DNA of 7,559 nt, taken from NCBI GenBank assembly GCA_046153355.1, contig JBJXEY010000308.1, positions 1 to 7,559 on the forward strand, in the 5' to 3' direction. Positions within the stretch are counted from its first letter, which is position 1. Each line of letters opens with the position of its first letter. Under the pieces are notes generated by a model. That model worked only from the letters and a program-made list of their open reading frames with translations, ran no database searches and was not told where the DNA came from. Source of the stretch: 2-02-FULL-62-17 sp046153355. Its GTDB lineage: Bacteria; Pseudomonadota; Gammaproteobacteria; Burkholderiales; SG8-39. Positions 1-5,962 of the stretch are shown here, piece after piece. Both the position numbers and the translations under genes were made by a program.

Positions 1-349
1 CGGCAACCTTGGCGATCGAGGTGAAATCTTTCAACGCATCGTAACTAAGGTTTTTATACAGGTTCGCGCTGATCACATGCGTGGGCGAGGTAATCATCAG
101 CGTGTAGCCATCCGGTTTGGATTTGGCCACCATCTCCGAACCGATAGTGCCGCCGGCGCCGGCGCGGTTCTCGACGACAATCGGCTGCCCCATCGCTTCG
201 CCCAGTTTGGTTGCGATGATGCGGCCGGGCACATCCACCAAGCCACCGACACCAAAAGGCAGCACCAGGCGAATCGGCTTGTTGGGGTAAGCCTGCGCGA
301 ACACGCCACCTGAAACCAAAATTAATGCACTGACAATTAGTTTGCGCAT
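1..349 (-). CDS. Tripartite tricarboxylate transporter substrate-binding protein (Bug/TctC family), N-terminal part
   Basis: This is a periplasmic solute-binding protein of the Bug/TctC family, which captures carboxylate or related small molecules for TctAB-type transporters. The 116 residues present begin with a lipophilic signal peptide (MRKLIVSALILVSGGVFA, probable cleavage after Ala18). They continue with family hallmarks: YPNKPIRLVLPF at 21-32, a GG-x-x-D turn near 35-39, GQPIVVENRAGAGG at 54-67, and PDGYTLM at 79-85 followed by the N-x-LYKNLSYDALKDF segment. The usual PFPPGG-x-x-D-x-x-AR is written here as PFGVGGLVDVPGR, a mild deviation. The start at 349 is backed by a GAGGAG ribosome site six bases upstream (356-361). 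The rest of the protein (about 200 residues) lies beyond the left edge. It sits 26 nt behind the alpha/beta hydrolase gene and is probably co-transcribed with it. The family is certain; the ligand is unknown. Confidence 0.93.
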   Translation of the reverse strand, partial: MRKLIVSALILVSGGVFAQAYPNKPIRLVLPFGVGGLVDVPGRIIATKLGEAMGQPIVVENRAGAGGTIGSEMVAKSKPDGYTLMITSPTHVISANLYKNLSYDALKDFTSIAKVA

Positions 350-355
350 CGCCAA

Positions 356-361
356 CTCCTC
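356..361 (-). promoter_or_regulatory. Ribosome binding site of the Bug-family gene
   Basis: GAGGAG, six bases before the ATG at 349, inside the 26-nt gap after the hydrolase stop. It fixes the start and supports efficient translation from a shared message. Confidence 0.8.
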
Positions 362-375
362 GATTAAGTTTCTCG

Positions 376-1299
376 CTACCCCCGATACAGCGGCTCGGGC
401 TGACAGAAAAAGCTGTGCAGAATGTGATAACACAGCAAATAGTTTTTTTGCTGAAAACTTGCGTGCGAAATCCCCGCCATCACCGAAAACTGCTTGTCCG
501 GATTGGGTAGACGTTCGAAAAATTTAATCAAGTCCTCCATGCTGGCGATGCCATCCCATTGCCCGCGCATGATCAGGGTTGGTACGGTGACTTTCGCGGG
601 ATCGACCAGCGGCAACTTGGAACACATATCGACATAGGTGCCGGTTGGCACCGAATCGTCGAGCGCAAGGATCGCTTTGGCGAACGCGGCGATAGTGGCA
701 TCGTCAGCCGTGCCGAGATGATCGCGGCTGAAAATGCTGCTCACAAACGCTTCATTGATCGGGCGGCGATTCACCGCGATGTACTCAGGCAAACGCTTTT
801 TTCGCTCGGCAAGTGTCGGACTGCCTTCGCCCGTCCACACAAACGCATCCAGCGCCAAGCGCGCCACGCGCTCGGGGTGTCGCTCGGCGAACAAGGCCGC
901 CTTCAACGCGCCCGAGGAAATGCCGTAGATGAGAAGCTGTTTCGCGCCAGTGGTTTGGGCGATGTACTCGCTGCCCGCGGTGAGATCGTCAGCGCCATTG
1001 GAGATATCAAAATTAATCGGTCGCTTTTTATCCGAGCGGCCGTAACCTTCATTGTCCAAACACCAAGTATCGAAACCACGCGCGACGAACCAATCCATCA
1101 CCGAAGAATCAGGGCGGCCCGGAACGTTCAGATCGAAGGTAGGTTGAGAGGCCATGGAAGAACCATGCACAAACAACACCGTGCCCTTAGGCGCGCCAGC
1201 AGGCGATTTGTGCCAAAGAAACAGCTTCACATCGCCCTTGTTGGTCCAATGCTCCGTGCCATTCACGGCGGGGGCGCCTACTCCTACGGTTGAATCCAT
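376..1299 (-). CDS. Alpha/beta hydrolase, 307 residues
   Basis: A serine hydrolase of the alpha/beta fold. Numbered from the start chosen here: oxyanion segment FVHGSS at about 43-48, a WCLDNEGYGRSD strand-turn at 79-90, the nucleophile elbow G-I-S-S-G with Ser128, the acid in MRGQWDG (Asp249) and the base in GISHASF (His279). The triad is therefore complete. There is no signal peptide, so it is probably cytoplasmic. The frame stays open upstream to 1398, with ATG options at 1398 and 1380. I chose 1299 because GGGAG lies five bases before it (1305-1309) and the fold starts soon after, while the upstream ATGs have no clear ribosome site. A lone TAGAAT hexamer (minus strand, 1411-1406) could be a -10 box, but no good -35 goes with it. 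The Bug-family gene follows 26 nt downstream. This suggests the hydrolase acts on an imported ester, lactone or diketone, but the substrate cannot be read from the sequence. Confidence 0.9.
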   Translation of the reverse strand: MDSTVGVGAPAVNGTEHWTNKGDVKLFLWHKSPAGAPKGTVLFVHGSSMASQPTFDLNVPGRPDSSVMDWFVARGFDTWCLDNEGYGRSDKKRPINFDISNGADDLTAGSEYIAQTTGAKQLLIYGISSGALKAALFAERHPERVARLALDAFVWTGEGSPTLAERKKRLPEYIAVNRRPINEAFVSSIFSRDHLGTADDATIAAFAKAILALDDSVPTGTYVDMCSKLPLVDPAKVTVPTLIMRGQWDGIASMEDLIKFFERLPNPDKQFSVMAGISHASFQQKNYLLCYHILHSFFCQPEPLYRG

Positions 1300-1520
1300 T
1301 GAAACTCCCAAATCAATTTGGCGGCAGATTGCTTGCGTGGCACCACGAACGACGCGCGCGGCGATACGTTTAAGTGACATCGCAAGCGGGACAGGCAAGC
1401 GACGGATTCTACTTTAGCGACCACGCAAACGATACCTTGGCGGCCTGAACGAAGGACAATAACCGCCTGAAGATCCGCGCCAATCCTCGATTTCGGTCAT
1501 TTCTGCCCGGCAACGGCGAG

Positions 1521-2372
1521 TCAATTGGCGGCCATCTCGCCCGACCTGCCGAAGGTCCACACGGCACCCACTCCAAACGCAGTACCACTGTCTTTGAGGT
1601 GCAGCGGACTATCGCGGTTGGCACCGCTACCGGGAAAATCGGCGCGCACAAAGCCAAACAGGCGCACATCATCATTGAGCCGATGCGAAAGGGATAGTTG
1701 CAGGCGCGGCGTAATCAGGCCCGATTTGGCGTTGTAAGCAACACGGGTAGGCGTCGCGTACTGACTGGGCACGCCGTAATAAAACTGGTTTAACTTTTGA
1801 TCGCCCATCACCAAGCTGGCGCTGGCCGTGGCGCCCCATCCGCGGCCAATATCGAGGTCCGCATACGACAAGCGCGGCTCGAAGGCAAAGCCGCGTTGTT
1901 TGATACCACTGTTGGCCTCGAACACGCCGCGCAATGGCAAATCGAGCCGCACAACCGCATCGGCAGAGGGGCGCGCCAAATTAATACGCGCGCGCGGGCC
2001 GAATTCAAATTGGAAGCCTAAGCTGGGCATTCCTTGGCGCACCTGCACATCGTTGCTCGATGCGCCCAACGAACCGGCGAAGCCCACGTCGAATTCGACG
2101 GTTTGCGTTTTCAGCAAGCGCGCGCCAACCGCACCACCTTCCGCGCGCAACACCGGGCCGCGATAGACAAACCACGGGATCACCAAACCACGGCTCACCG
2201 ACTCAATCGCGCCTGGATAGGCCGGACTCTTCACGCCAAACCCGGCGACGCCCGCCTCCCACAACGGCCGCTTGGCGCCCTCGACTTCGGGTTCCGATTG
2301 GGCATGGGCGAGCGGTGTGATGCCAAGGCACACGAGGAGGATGAAGGGGGCAAAGGGGAGACGCACAGGCAT
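1521..2372 (-). CDS. MipA/OmpV family outer-membrane protein
   Basis: A 283-residue predicted outer-membrane beta-barrel of the MipA/OmpV family. The family was named after a scaffolding protein for murein enzymes, and many members are porin-like with unknown cargo. Residues 1-24 form a signal peptide ending LAHA before QSEPEV. Family features are SPAYPGA near 49-55, PWFVYRG at 66-72, amphipathic beta-strands through the middle, DIGRGWGATASASLVMGDQ with FYYGV at 174-201, SGLITPRLQLSLSHRL at 217-232, and SPLHL near 255 followed by the last strand TAFGVGAVWTF. Seven residues follow that last aromatic residue (GRSGEMAAN counts from Gly275), so the usual terminal-Phe barrel signal is not at the extreme C-terminus. 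The ribosome site is weak (AAAGA). The gene stands alone, 221 nt from the next hydrolase start and 223 nt from the gene upstream. The family call is firm; the role is not. Confidence 0.9.
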   Translation of the reverse strand: MPVRLPFAPFILLVCLGITPLAHAQSEPEVEGAKRPLWEAGVAGFGVKSPAYPGAIESVSRGLVIPWFVYRGPVLRAEGGAVGARLLKTQTVEFDVGFAGSLGASSNDVQVRQGMPSLGFQFEFGPRARINLARPSADAVVRLDLPLRGVFEANSGIKQRGFAFEPRLSYADLDIGRGWGATASASLVMGDQKLNQFYYGVPSQYATPTRVAYNAKSGLITPRLQLSLSHRLNDDVRLFGFVRADFPGSGANRDSPLHLKDSGTAFGVGAVWTFGRSGEMAAN

Positions 2373-2428
2373 GATGATCTTTAGGAAAAGGCAAGAGGCG
2401 CATTATGGATTACACGGAAGATAGATGG

Positions 2429-2600
2429 CTAGCTGGGACAAATCGCCACTTGCATTCGATGGTCGAACCAACGTGGTTTCACCAACTGGCCGACAAGGTA
2501 GATGGTGCCATCGGCGAGGGCCGGCAAACCCTTAAGCATCATCCCACTGCCAATACTCGCCATGCCATCGTCAATATAAAGCGCAAGTGACGGTCTTACG
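2429..2600 (-). other. Orphan open frame downstream of the truncated modular protein
   Basis: This 2373-2595 gap holds no clear gene. In the minus-strand frame shifted by two relative to the preceding gene, an open stretch runs through that gene's stop and ends with TAG at 2429-2431. It reads, in part, SLALYIDDGMASIGSG and GLPALADGTIYLVGQL. The first in-frame ATG gives only about 44 residues, and no strong ribosome site precedes it. It could be the frameshifted continuation of the modular protein, a small gene, or chance. I do not recognise the peptide. No convincing terminator or promoter was seen in the gap. Confidence 0.25.
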
Positions 2601-3681
2601 CCCCAAGAATAAACACATGGCTCAACTCCGAATGCGCCGACACCGACTCGGTAAGCGTCGACCCACCCGAACTAATCGACACCTCGCCGCGCGTCCCCCA
2701 ACCCGACGAACCGGCGAATCCGCCATTGGTCAATGTCGAATTCACCGCCCGCTGGAACTGCGGCGCAGACACCTGCGCGTACTCCACCCCCCAGCCACCC
2801 GCCAGCGTCTGACGCAACCGCCCCAACATCGAAATATTGAAATCCGACAACGGCGTCAACGACGATTGCGAATCGCCGAATCCCACCAACGCCAAACCTT
2901 GCAAAACCGCCAACTCATCGGTCATCGGCAACCGCCGCACGCCCGGCGAGAGCCTCGCTGTCATCGTGTGGAGGAATCCTTCGTTATCTAATGGCGTCTT
3001 GTCTATGAACCAGCCGTGGCCGGCGGCGATGGTAGCGAGGGTGATCCGAGCATTCAGGTCATCACCATCAGTGCGCCCTACTGTTACCTCACCCAAAACC
3101 AAAAATGTGATTTGGATCGACTTTTTGTCAAAGGTCGAAAAATCAAGCTGCCGAGACACCGAACTTGCTCCACCAAATTGTTCGGTGCGGCAAAAAATAT
3201 CCTCGCTGCCAACGGCATCGGGAACGGAATTCATTGCAAGAAAATTAACGGCAATCCTAAATGACCGATCATTTATCCGCGCCAAAAATACCGCACGATC
3301 AGTACCTTCATAGTCTTGAATTGGGGCGTAGTGCAATCCATTGCTTTTTTCAACTGACATAGCAGTATCAGGAATGGGAACAAACCCAGCATCCATTGGC
3401 CAGTAGATCGTTCCATGCGTGGGCTTCTGTACCAAAGTAACTTGAATATTTGCTTTTCTGATCCATTGGTCTGCTTCCACCGACATCGGCGGCATGCCAA
3501 GTTTTCTGACGAAGCTATATGGAATGACAGAAAAGCGATTGCGAGCAGATTTTGGGGAACTACTCTCCACATCGCGACAAAAGGCAAAATCGGATTGGGC
3601 TGGCGGTGCCAACAGTTTGTTTTGCGCTAAAACCGGCACCGGAACATAAATCGGCTGGGTAGTCTCGATCATCTCGAACAT
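2596..3681 (-). CDS. Modular protein with a cadherin-like region and a degenerate metalloprotease-like segment
   Basis: A 361-residue protein with no close family that I can name. Residues 81-150 (VQKPTHGTIYW, then HYAPIQDYEGTDRAVF) have the P-x-HGT ... Y-x-P-x-x-x-x-EGTD layout of cadherin-like/tandem-95 beta-sandwich repeats. Residues 219-236 (AAGHGWFIDKTPLDNEGF) match a segment that in large bacterial surface proteins leads into a zinc-protease HExxH motif. Here the matching stretch at 255-270 reads DELAVLQGLALVGFGD, so both zinc His and the catalytic Glu are absent. Residues 319-361 (NGGFAGSSGWGT, then SGGSTLTES) look like the start of a carbohydrate-binding-like beta-sandwich, which the stop at 2596 cuts short. 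There is no signal peptide. I chose the ATG at 3681 for its GGAG six bases upstream (3688-3691); a TTG at 3741 would add 20 residues. It may be a decaying fragment or a repurposed non-catalytic protein. The domain assignments are by eye. Confidence 0.6.
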   Translation of the reverse strand: MFEMIETTQPIYVPVPVLAQNKLLAPPAQSDFAFCRDVESSSPKSARNRFSVIPYSFVRKLGMPPMSVEADQWIRKANIQVTLVQKPTHGTIYWPMDAGFVPIPDTAMSVEKSNGLHYAPIQDYEGTDRAVFLARINDRSFRIAVNFLAMNSVPDAVGSEDIFCRTEQFGGASSVSRQLDFSTFDKKSIQITFLVLGEVTVGRTDGDDLNARITLATIAAGHGWFIDKTPLDNEGFLHTMTARLSPGVRRLPMTDELAVLQGLALVGFGDSQSSLTPLSDFNISMLGRLRQTLAGGWGVEYAQVSAPQFQRAVNSTLTNGGFAGSSGWGTRGEVSISSGGSTLTESVSAHSELSHVFILGA

Positions 3682-3808
3682 CGCGTTCTCCAAAGACTTT
3701 GATAGCGTGACGTCGCCGCCTATCGCAAAATTAAATATCAATTTCAGGTTCGGCCTAGATTGGTGGTGCCAGCGACACCGAGAAATTTGGGGGCGGCGCA
3801 GCGGCGAT

Positions 3809-4189
3809 TTAGATCAAGTTGATCGCGATCACCGCATGTTCGCGGCCACGAAGCCGACTATAAATTTTCGAGATTTTTTTCAGCCAACCATACTTGCGCG
3901 CAAGCAACTGGTGGCCAAGCCGCTCGTCTTCTCCAGTTACGATGCGAGCACGCGCATCAACCCAATCGCCCTGCACGCGTCCGCGAAAATTGCAAGGCGC
4001 GATGCGCACTTTCGGGTTATTGCGAATGCGCTTTACCTTGCCCAGGTTGGCTACCGAATATATCCAGATGGTGTCACCTTCGGCGACAAACCAGACTGGC
4101 GTCGCTACCCCCACCCCGGTTTTGCGAAAGGTTTCAAGATTCAGGTATCTCCGGCGTTCGAAGGGCTTGAGGCGATCATCGGGCATCAT
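3809..4189 (-). CDS. PPOX-class (F420-dependent-type) oxidoreductase, split-barrel flavin-binding fold
   Basis: A 126-residue protein of the pyridoxamine-5'-phosphate-oxidase-like split-barrel superfamily, closest in pattern to the small group annotated as PPOX-class F420-dependent enzymes (Rv2061-like). Evidence: the first strands YLNLETFRKTGVGVATPVWFV (15-35, GVGVATPVWF typical), IWIYSVANLGKVKRIRNNPKVRIAPC (41-66, the K-x-K-R-I-R-x-N-P-x-V signature before a barrel strand), GDWVDARARIV at 74-84, and the C-terminal helix ARKYGWLKK with a final strand HAVIAINL. The length is that of a complete single-domain member. Two adjacent ATGs (4189 and 4186) are both possible, and neither has a strong ribosome site. 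The cofactor could be F420, FMN or FAD; nothing here decides it, and no F420 biosynthesis gene is visible. It lies 76 nt downstream of the antitoxin gene and may be read through from that promoter. Confidence 0.85.
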   Translation of the reverse strand: MMPDDRLKPFERRRYLNLETFRKTGVGVATPVWFVAEGDTIWIYSVANLGKVKRIRNNPKVRIAPCNFRGRVQGDWVDARARIVTGEDERLGHQLLARKYGWLKKISKIYSRLRGREHAVIAINLI

Positions 4190-4265
4190 TTAATACCGAA
4201 GGCCACAACATAACAAAGCATTCATCTGTCCACGCGCCTCGCTTGTCGATTGGTTTCACCTATTC

Positions 4266-4580
4266 TTACGATGCTTTCAAGGATGGGTGGGCCAGCTTGG
4301 CGTGGAGTTTGATGCCCAACGCGGCCATCACTTTGAGGATGGTCGCGAAACTCGGATTGCCCTCGCCCGACAGCGCCTTGTAAAGACTTTCGCGCCCCAG
4401 GCCGGTTTCCCTGGCGAGTTGTGTCATGCCTTTGGCGCGGGCAATCGTGCCAAGCGCACGAGCGATAAACGCAGCATCGTCTCCGGCCTCCTCCAGACAG
4501 GCCTCCAGATAGAGCGACATTTCTTCGTCGGTCTTCAGATAGTCGGCTGTATCGTATGGGGTGGTAATCGTTTTGGCCAT
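4266..4580 (-). CDS. Antitoxin of a type II toxin-antitoxin module (HI1420-like addiction module antidote, Xre-type HTH)
   Basis: A 104-residue antitoxin of the HI1420-like addiction-module antidote family. It should neutralise the upstream-encoded toxin and repress the shared promoter. The N-terminal part carries the family's TTPYDTADYLKTDEEMSLYLEACLEEAGDD pattern in two blocks (6-20 and 21-35) and then FIARALGTIARAKGM (38-52). A helix-turn-helix spans about 51-76 (MTQLARETGLGRESLYKALS), followed by NPSFATILKVMAALGIKL at 75-92. The gene starts 9 nt after the toxin stop. Its ribosome site GGAG (4587-4590) overlaps the end of the toxin stop codon and lies six bases before ATG, consistent with translational coupling. 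Toxin-before-antitoxin order is normal for this family. The gene is full length with no sign of damage. Confidence 0.94.
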   Translation of the reverse strand: MAKTITTPYDTADYLKTDEEMSLYLEACLEEAGDDAAFIARALGTIARAKGMTQLARETGLGRESLYKALSGEGNPSFATILKVMAALGIKLHAKLAHPSLKAS

Positions 4581-4586
4581 GATCGA

Positions 4587-4590
4587 CTCC
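4587..4590 (-). promoter_or_regulatory. Ribosome binding site of the antitoxin, overlapping the toxin stop
   Basis: The sequence TAGGAG joins the toxin stop codon to a GGAG core, with six bases to the antitoxin ATG. The arrangement favours coupled translation and gives the antitoxin a real Shine-Dalgarno sequence, which the toxin lacks. Confidence 0.75.
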
Positions 4591-4895
4591 TATAGATTTC
4601 GCACCAGATCTAGCGCAAGTTTGATGTCTTTTGCTTGGCTATCTTTGCCACCGCCGGCCAGCAATATGATGACCTTCCGTTTTCGTTCGGTGTAGTACAC
4701 GCGCCACCCGCTGCCAAAGTGCAAACGCAACTCGCTCACTCCTTCGCCCACTGGTGCAACATCGCCTGCGTTGCCATCCTGCAAACGATCAATTCGTGCC
4801 TGTATGCGCGCCTTGACTAGCTTGTCTGCCAGGCCATTGAACCAGTCGTCGTACTCCGAAGTTTTTTCAATGGTCTTTTTTTCAACCGGCTTCAC
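4590..4895 (-). CDS. Toxin of a type II toxin-antitoxin module (RelE/ParE superfamily, HI1419-like)
   Basis: A 101-residue RelE/ParE-superfamily toxin of the HI1419-like 'upstream' family. Relatives act as ribosome-dependent mRNA endonucleases or related growth inhibitors; activity here is inferred. Motifs are EYDDWFNGLADKLVKARIQARIDRL at 14-38 (given in two parts: EYDDWFNGL and ARIQARIDRL), GNAGDVAPVGEGVSELRL at 41-58, GSGWRVYY at 61-68, VIILLAGGGKDSQAKDI at 75-91, and a final A-x-x-LV helix. Likely active-site basics are Arg57, Arg65 and Lys84. The best start is GTG at 4895; there is no ATG near the N-terminus and no Shine-Dalgarno sequence before it. A sigma70-type promoter places the transcription start on or beside this GTG, so translation is probably leaderless. 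Compared with relatives, the first five or six residues look like an extension. The antitoxin follows after 9 nt. Confidence 0.92.
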   Translation of the reverse strand: MKPVEKKTIEKTSEYDDWFNGLADKLVKARIQARIDRLQDGNAGDVAPVGEGVSELRLHFGSGWRVYYTERKRKVIILLAGGGKDSQAKDIKLALDLVRNL

Positions 4896-4901
4896 AATCT
4901 G

Positions 4902-4930
4902 AGTGTATCTTTTGGGATACGGTTAGTCAA
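4902..4930 (-). promoter_or_regulatory. Sigma70-type promoter of the toxin-antitoxin operon
   Basis: Minus-strand -35 box TTGACT (4930-4925; five of six consensus bases), a 17-nt spacer, and -10 box TACACT (4907-4902; four of six). The predicted transcription start, about seven bases past the -10 box, is at 4895, the first base of the toxin GTG codon. It is the best-formed promoter in the window. Confidence 0.7.
4905..4920. promoter_or_regulatory. Candidate operator dyad inside the toxin-antitoxin promoter
   Basis: A GTATC-N6-GATAC dyad fills most of the spacer between the -35 and -10 boxes and overlaps the -10 box by three bases. HTH antitoxins of this type commonly repress their own promoter, so this is a plausible antitoxin-binding site. 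A dyad with five-base arms can arise by chance; the support is its position. Confidence 0.45.
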
Positions 4931-4941
4931 GAAACGTTTCT
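4930..4941. promoter_or_regulatory. Perfect 12-bp palindrome just upstream of the -35 box
   Basis: AGAAACGTTTCT is a perfect palindrome that overlaps the outer base of the toxin-antitoxin -35 box. It may be a second regulator site. A 12-bp palindrome is expected about twice by chance in a window of this size, so position is the only support. Confidence 0.25.
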
Positions 4942-5007
4942 CCCAATCCAAATCGAATGGCCGCTCAATTCTGTTCATGCGGCGTGGGCGGCCCATTTCT
5001 TCGGGTC

Positions 5008-5952
5008 TCAAGCTATCCCCGCTGCGGCTTCGGCCCAGTAGGCGAATCCGAGCCCGGTGATGGCCATTCGCGAAGGGATGTACTCGACCACCTTGCCCTT
5101 CACGCCATCGTAAGCCCCGGCCACCGTGATCCAGCTGCGGATTTCACCGGTACCGGAACGCAGGGTGTCGGAATCGACAGTGAACAGATTCTGTAACGCC
5201 GCGCCCTCGCCGCGCTCAATGTGATCGAGCACCCAGCGATCGAGCGGCTCGTCGACCCAGCCCGCGCGCGGGCCCACTGGGCAGTGTGACAAACCGCCCG
5301 ATCCGTAGATGGCGATGCGCTCCGGACGTTTGGCAAATACATCGCGAAGCGCCTTGCCCAATGCGTAGCAACGCGCCGCCGAGGGCAGCGGCGGATGATA
5401 GGAATTGATGAATAGGATGATGGCCGGAATGCCGTTTTGCGCGAGGCCCATCACCTTTGCAATGCGCGTGAACGCGTGACCCAAACCGCGTTCCGGCCGG
5501 GCGAGCGGTGTAAATTTCTCGATGTAACCCAGATCGAAGCCGCGATCCATCAACCCTTGCAGCGCCACGCGGGCAAGGCCCGCATGGCAGCGCAACGTCA
5601 CGCGGTTGTCCTCTGGTTTCTCCCCGAGCCAGCCAATGCTCGCCGTCCCTTCGACCTCCTCGCAAAGCAGCGTGGCGAATGCGGGGATCAGTGCGCGGGA
5701 GAACACTTCGTCCTGATCGTCGCCAACGATAATTAGCGCGTCGGGTTTGGCCGCTTCGAGCCGGGCGCGCAAAACCGAGAAGCCCGCACCGATGCGTTTG
5801 ACATAGCTTTCGATCACGTCGGGCGTCTCAAGCGCCAGTTGCGGTGGTTGCGGCACGTCGCGCACCAGGCCGCGGTGCACCGCCGGCCAGTACTCCGCCG
5901 GAGAAAACATTGATGGGGCGTGCGAGGACGCCAATCCTAGGACAAGAGGCAT
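5008..5952 (-). CDS. Class III extradiol ring-cleavage dioxygenase, LigB/MhpB type, with an unusual iron-ligand position
   Basis: A 314-residue single-chain LigB-superfamily protein, the length of E. coli MhpB. Such enzymes use Fe(II) and O2 to open a catecholic ring next to the two hydroxyls. Aligning by eye to MhpB, with MhpB residues from memory: His11 (ASSHAPSM) fits iron ligand His10; His159 (GLGHAF) fits acid-base His115; His223 (GSGGLSHCP) fits acid-base His179; and Glu270 (GEIRSW) fits ligand Glu267. The second His ligand, normally in a D-H pair, is Gln80 here (VGDDQDEVF; codon CAG at 5715-5713). NSYHPPLP at 183-190 is another conserved block. AAGGA lies five bases before the ATG. The gene follows the meta-cleavage hydrolase by 53 nt, and the pair supports an aromatic meta-cleavage route. 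The exact substrate is unknown. It may instead belong to a GDDQ subfamily with altered metal chemistry. Confidence 0.9.
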   Translation of the reverse strand: MPLVLGLASSHAPSMFSPAEYWPAVHRGLVRDVPQPPQLALETPDVIESYVKRIGAGFSVLRARLEAAKPDALIIVGDDQDEVFSRALIPAFATLLCEEVEGTASIGWLGEKPEDNRVTLRCHAGLARVALQGLMDRGFDLGYIEKFTPLARPERGLGHAFTRIAKVMGLAQNGIPAIILFINSYHPPLPSAARCYALGKALRDVFAKRPERIAIYGSGGLSHCPVGPRAGWVDEPLDRWVLDHIERGEGAALQNLFTVDSDTLRSGTGEIRSWITVAGAYDGVKGKVVEYIPSRMAITGLGFAYWAEAAAGIA

Positions 5953-5962
5953 GGTCTTCCTT

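Noticed and set aside
140..165. GC-rich short repeat (GCCGGCGCCGGCG)
   Set aside because: It is explained by the conserved AGAGG codons of the Bug-family protein.
559..1293. A 244-codon open frame on the plus strand
   Set aside because: It lies entirely antisense to the alpha/beta hydrolase with its complete triad, has no recognisable motifs, and is expected from GC-rich codon bias.
1409..1675. An 88-codon minus-strand frame overlapping the end of the MipA-like gene
   Set aside because: Most of it is an alternate frame of the MipA-like C-terminus, and its peptide has no family features. The gap it extends into (1300-1520) shows no clear gene.
2587..2991. A 134-codon Arg/Pro-rich open frame on the plus strand
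   Set aside because: Its composition (strings of R, P, H, Q) is typical of antisense reading of GC-rich DNA. It overlaps the better supported minus-strand modular gene.
4190..4230. Possible separate promoter for the PPOX gene (TTGTTA and TATTAA)
   Set aside because: The -10-like hexamer ends immediately before the ATG codons, so the transcription start would fall inside the gene; the match to consensus is also poor.
4215..4276. Inverted repeat AAAGCAT ... ATGCTTT around the antitoxin stop
   Set aside because: Only seven bases per arm with 48 bases between, and one arm lies in the antitoxin coding end. It does not make a credible terminator or attachment site.
4957..4996. Possible hairpin terminator after the dioxygenase gene
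   Set aside because: The arms ATGGCCGC and GCGGCCCAT pair only with a bulge and a 23-base loop, and no T run follows on the minus strand.
5216..5665. A 149-codon minus-strand frame inside the dioxygenase region
   Set aside because: It is a shifted-frame shadow of the dioxygenase, whose motifs are all in the other frame; no independent motif or ribosome site.
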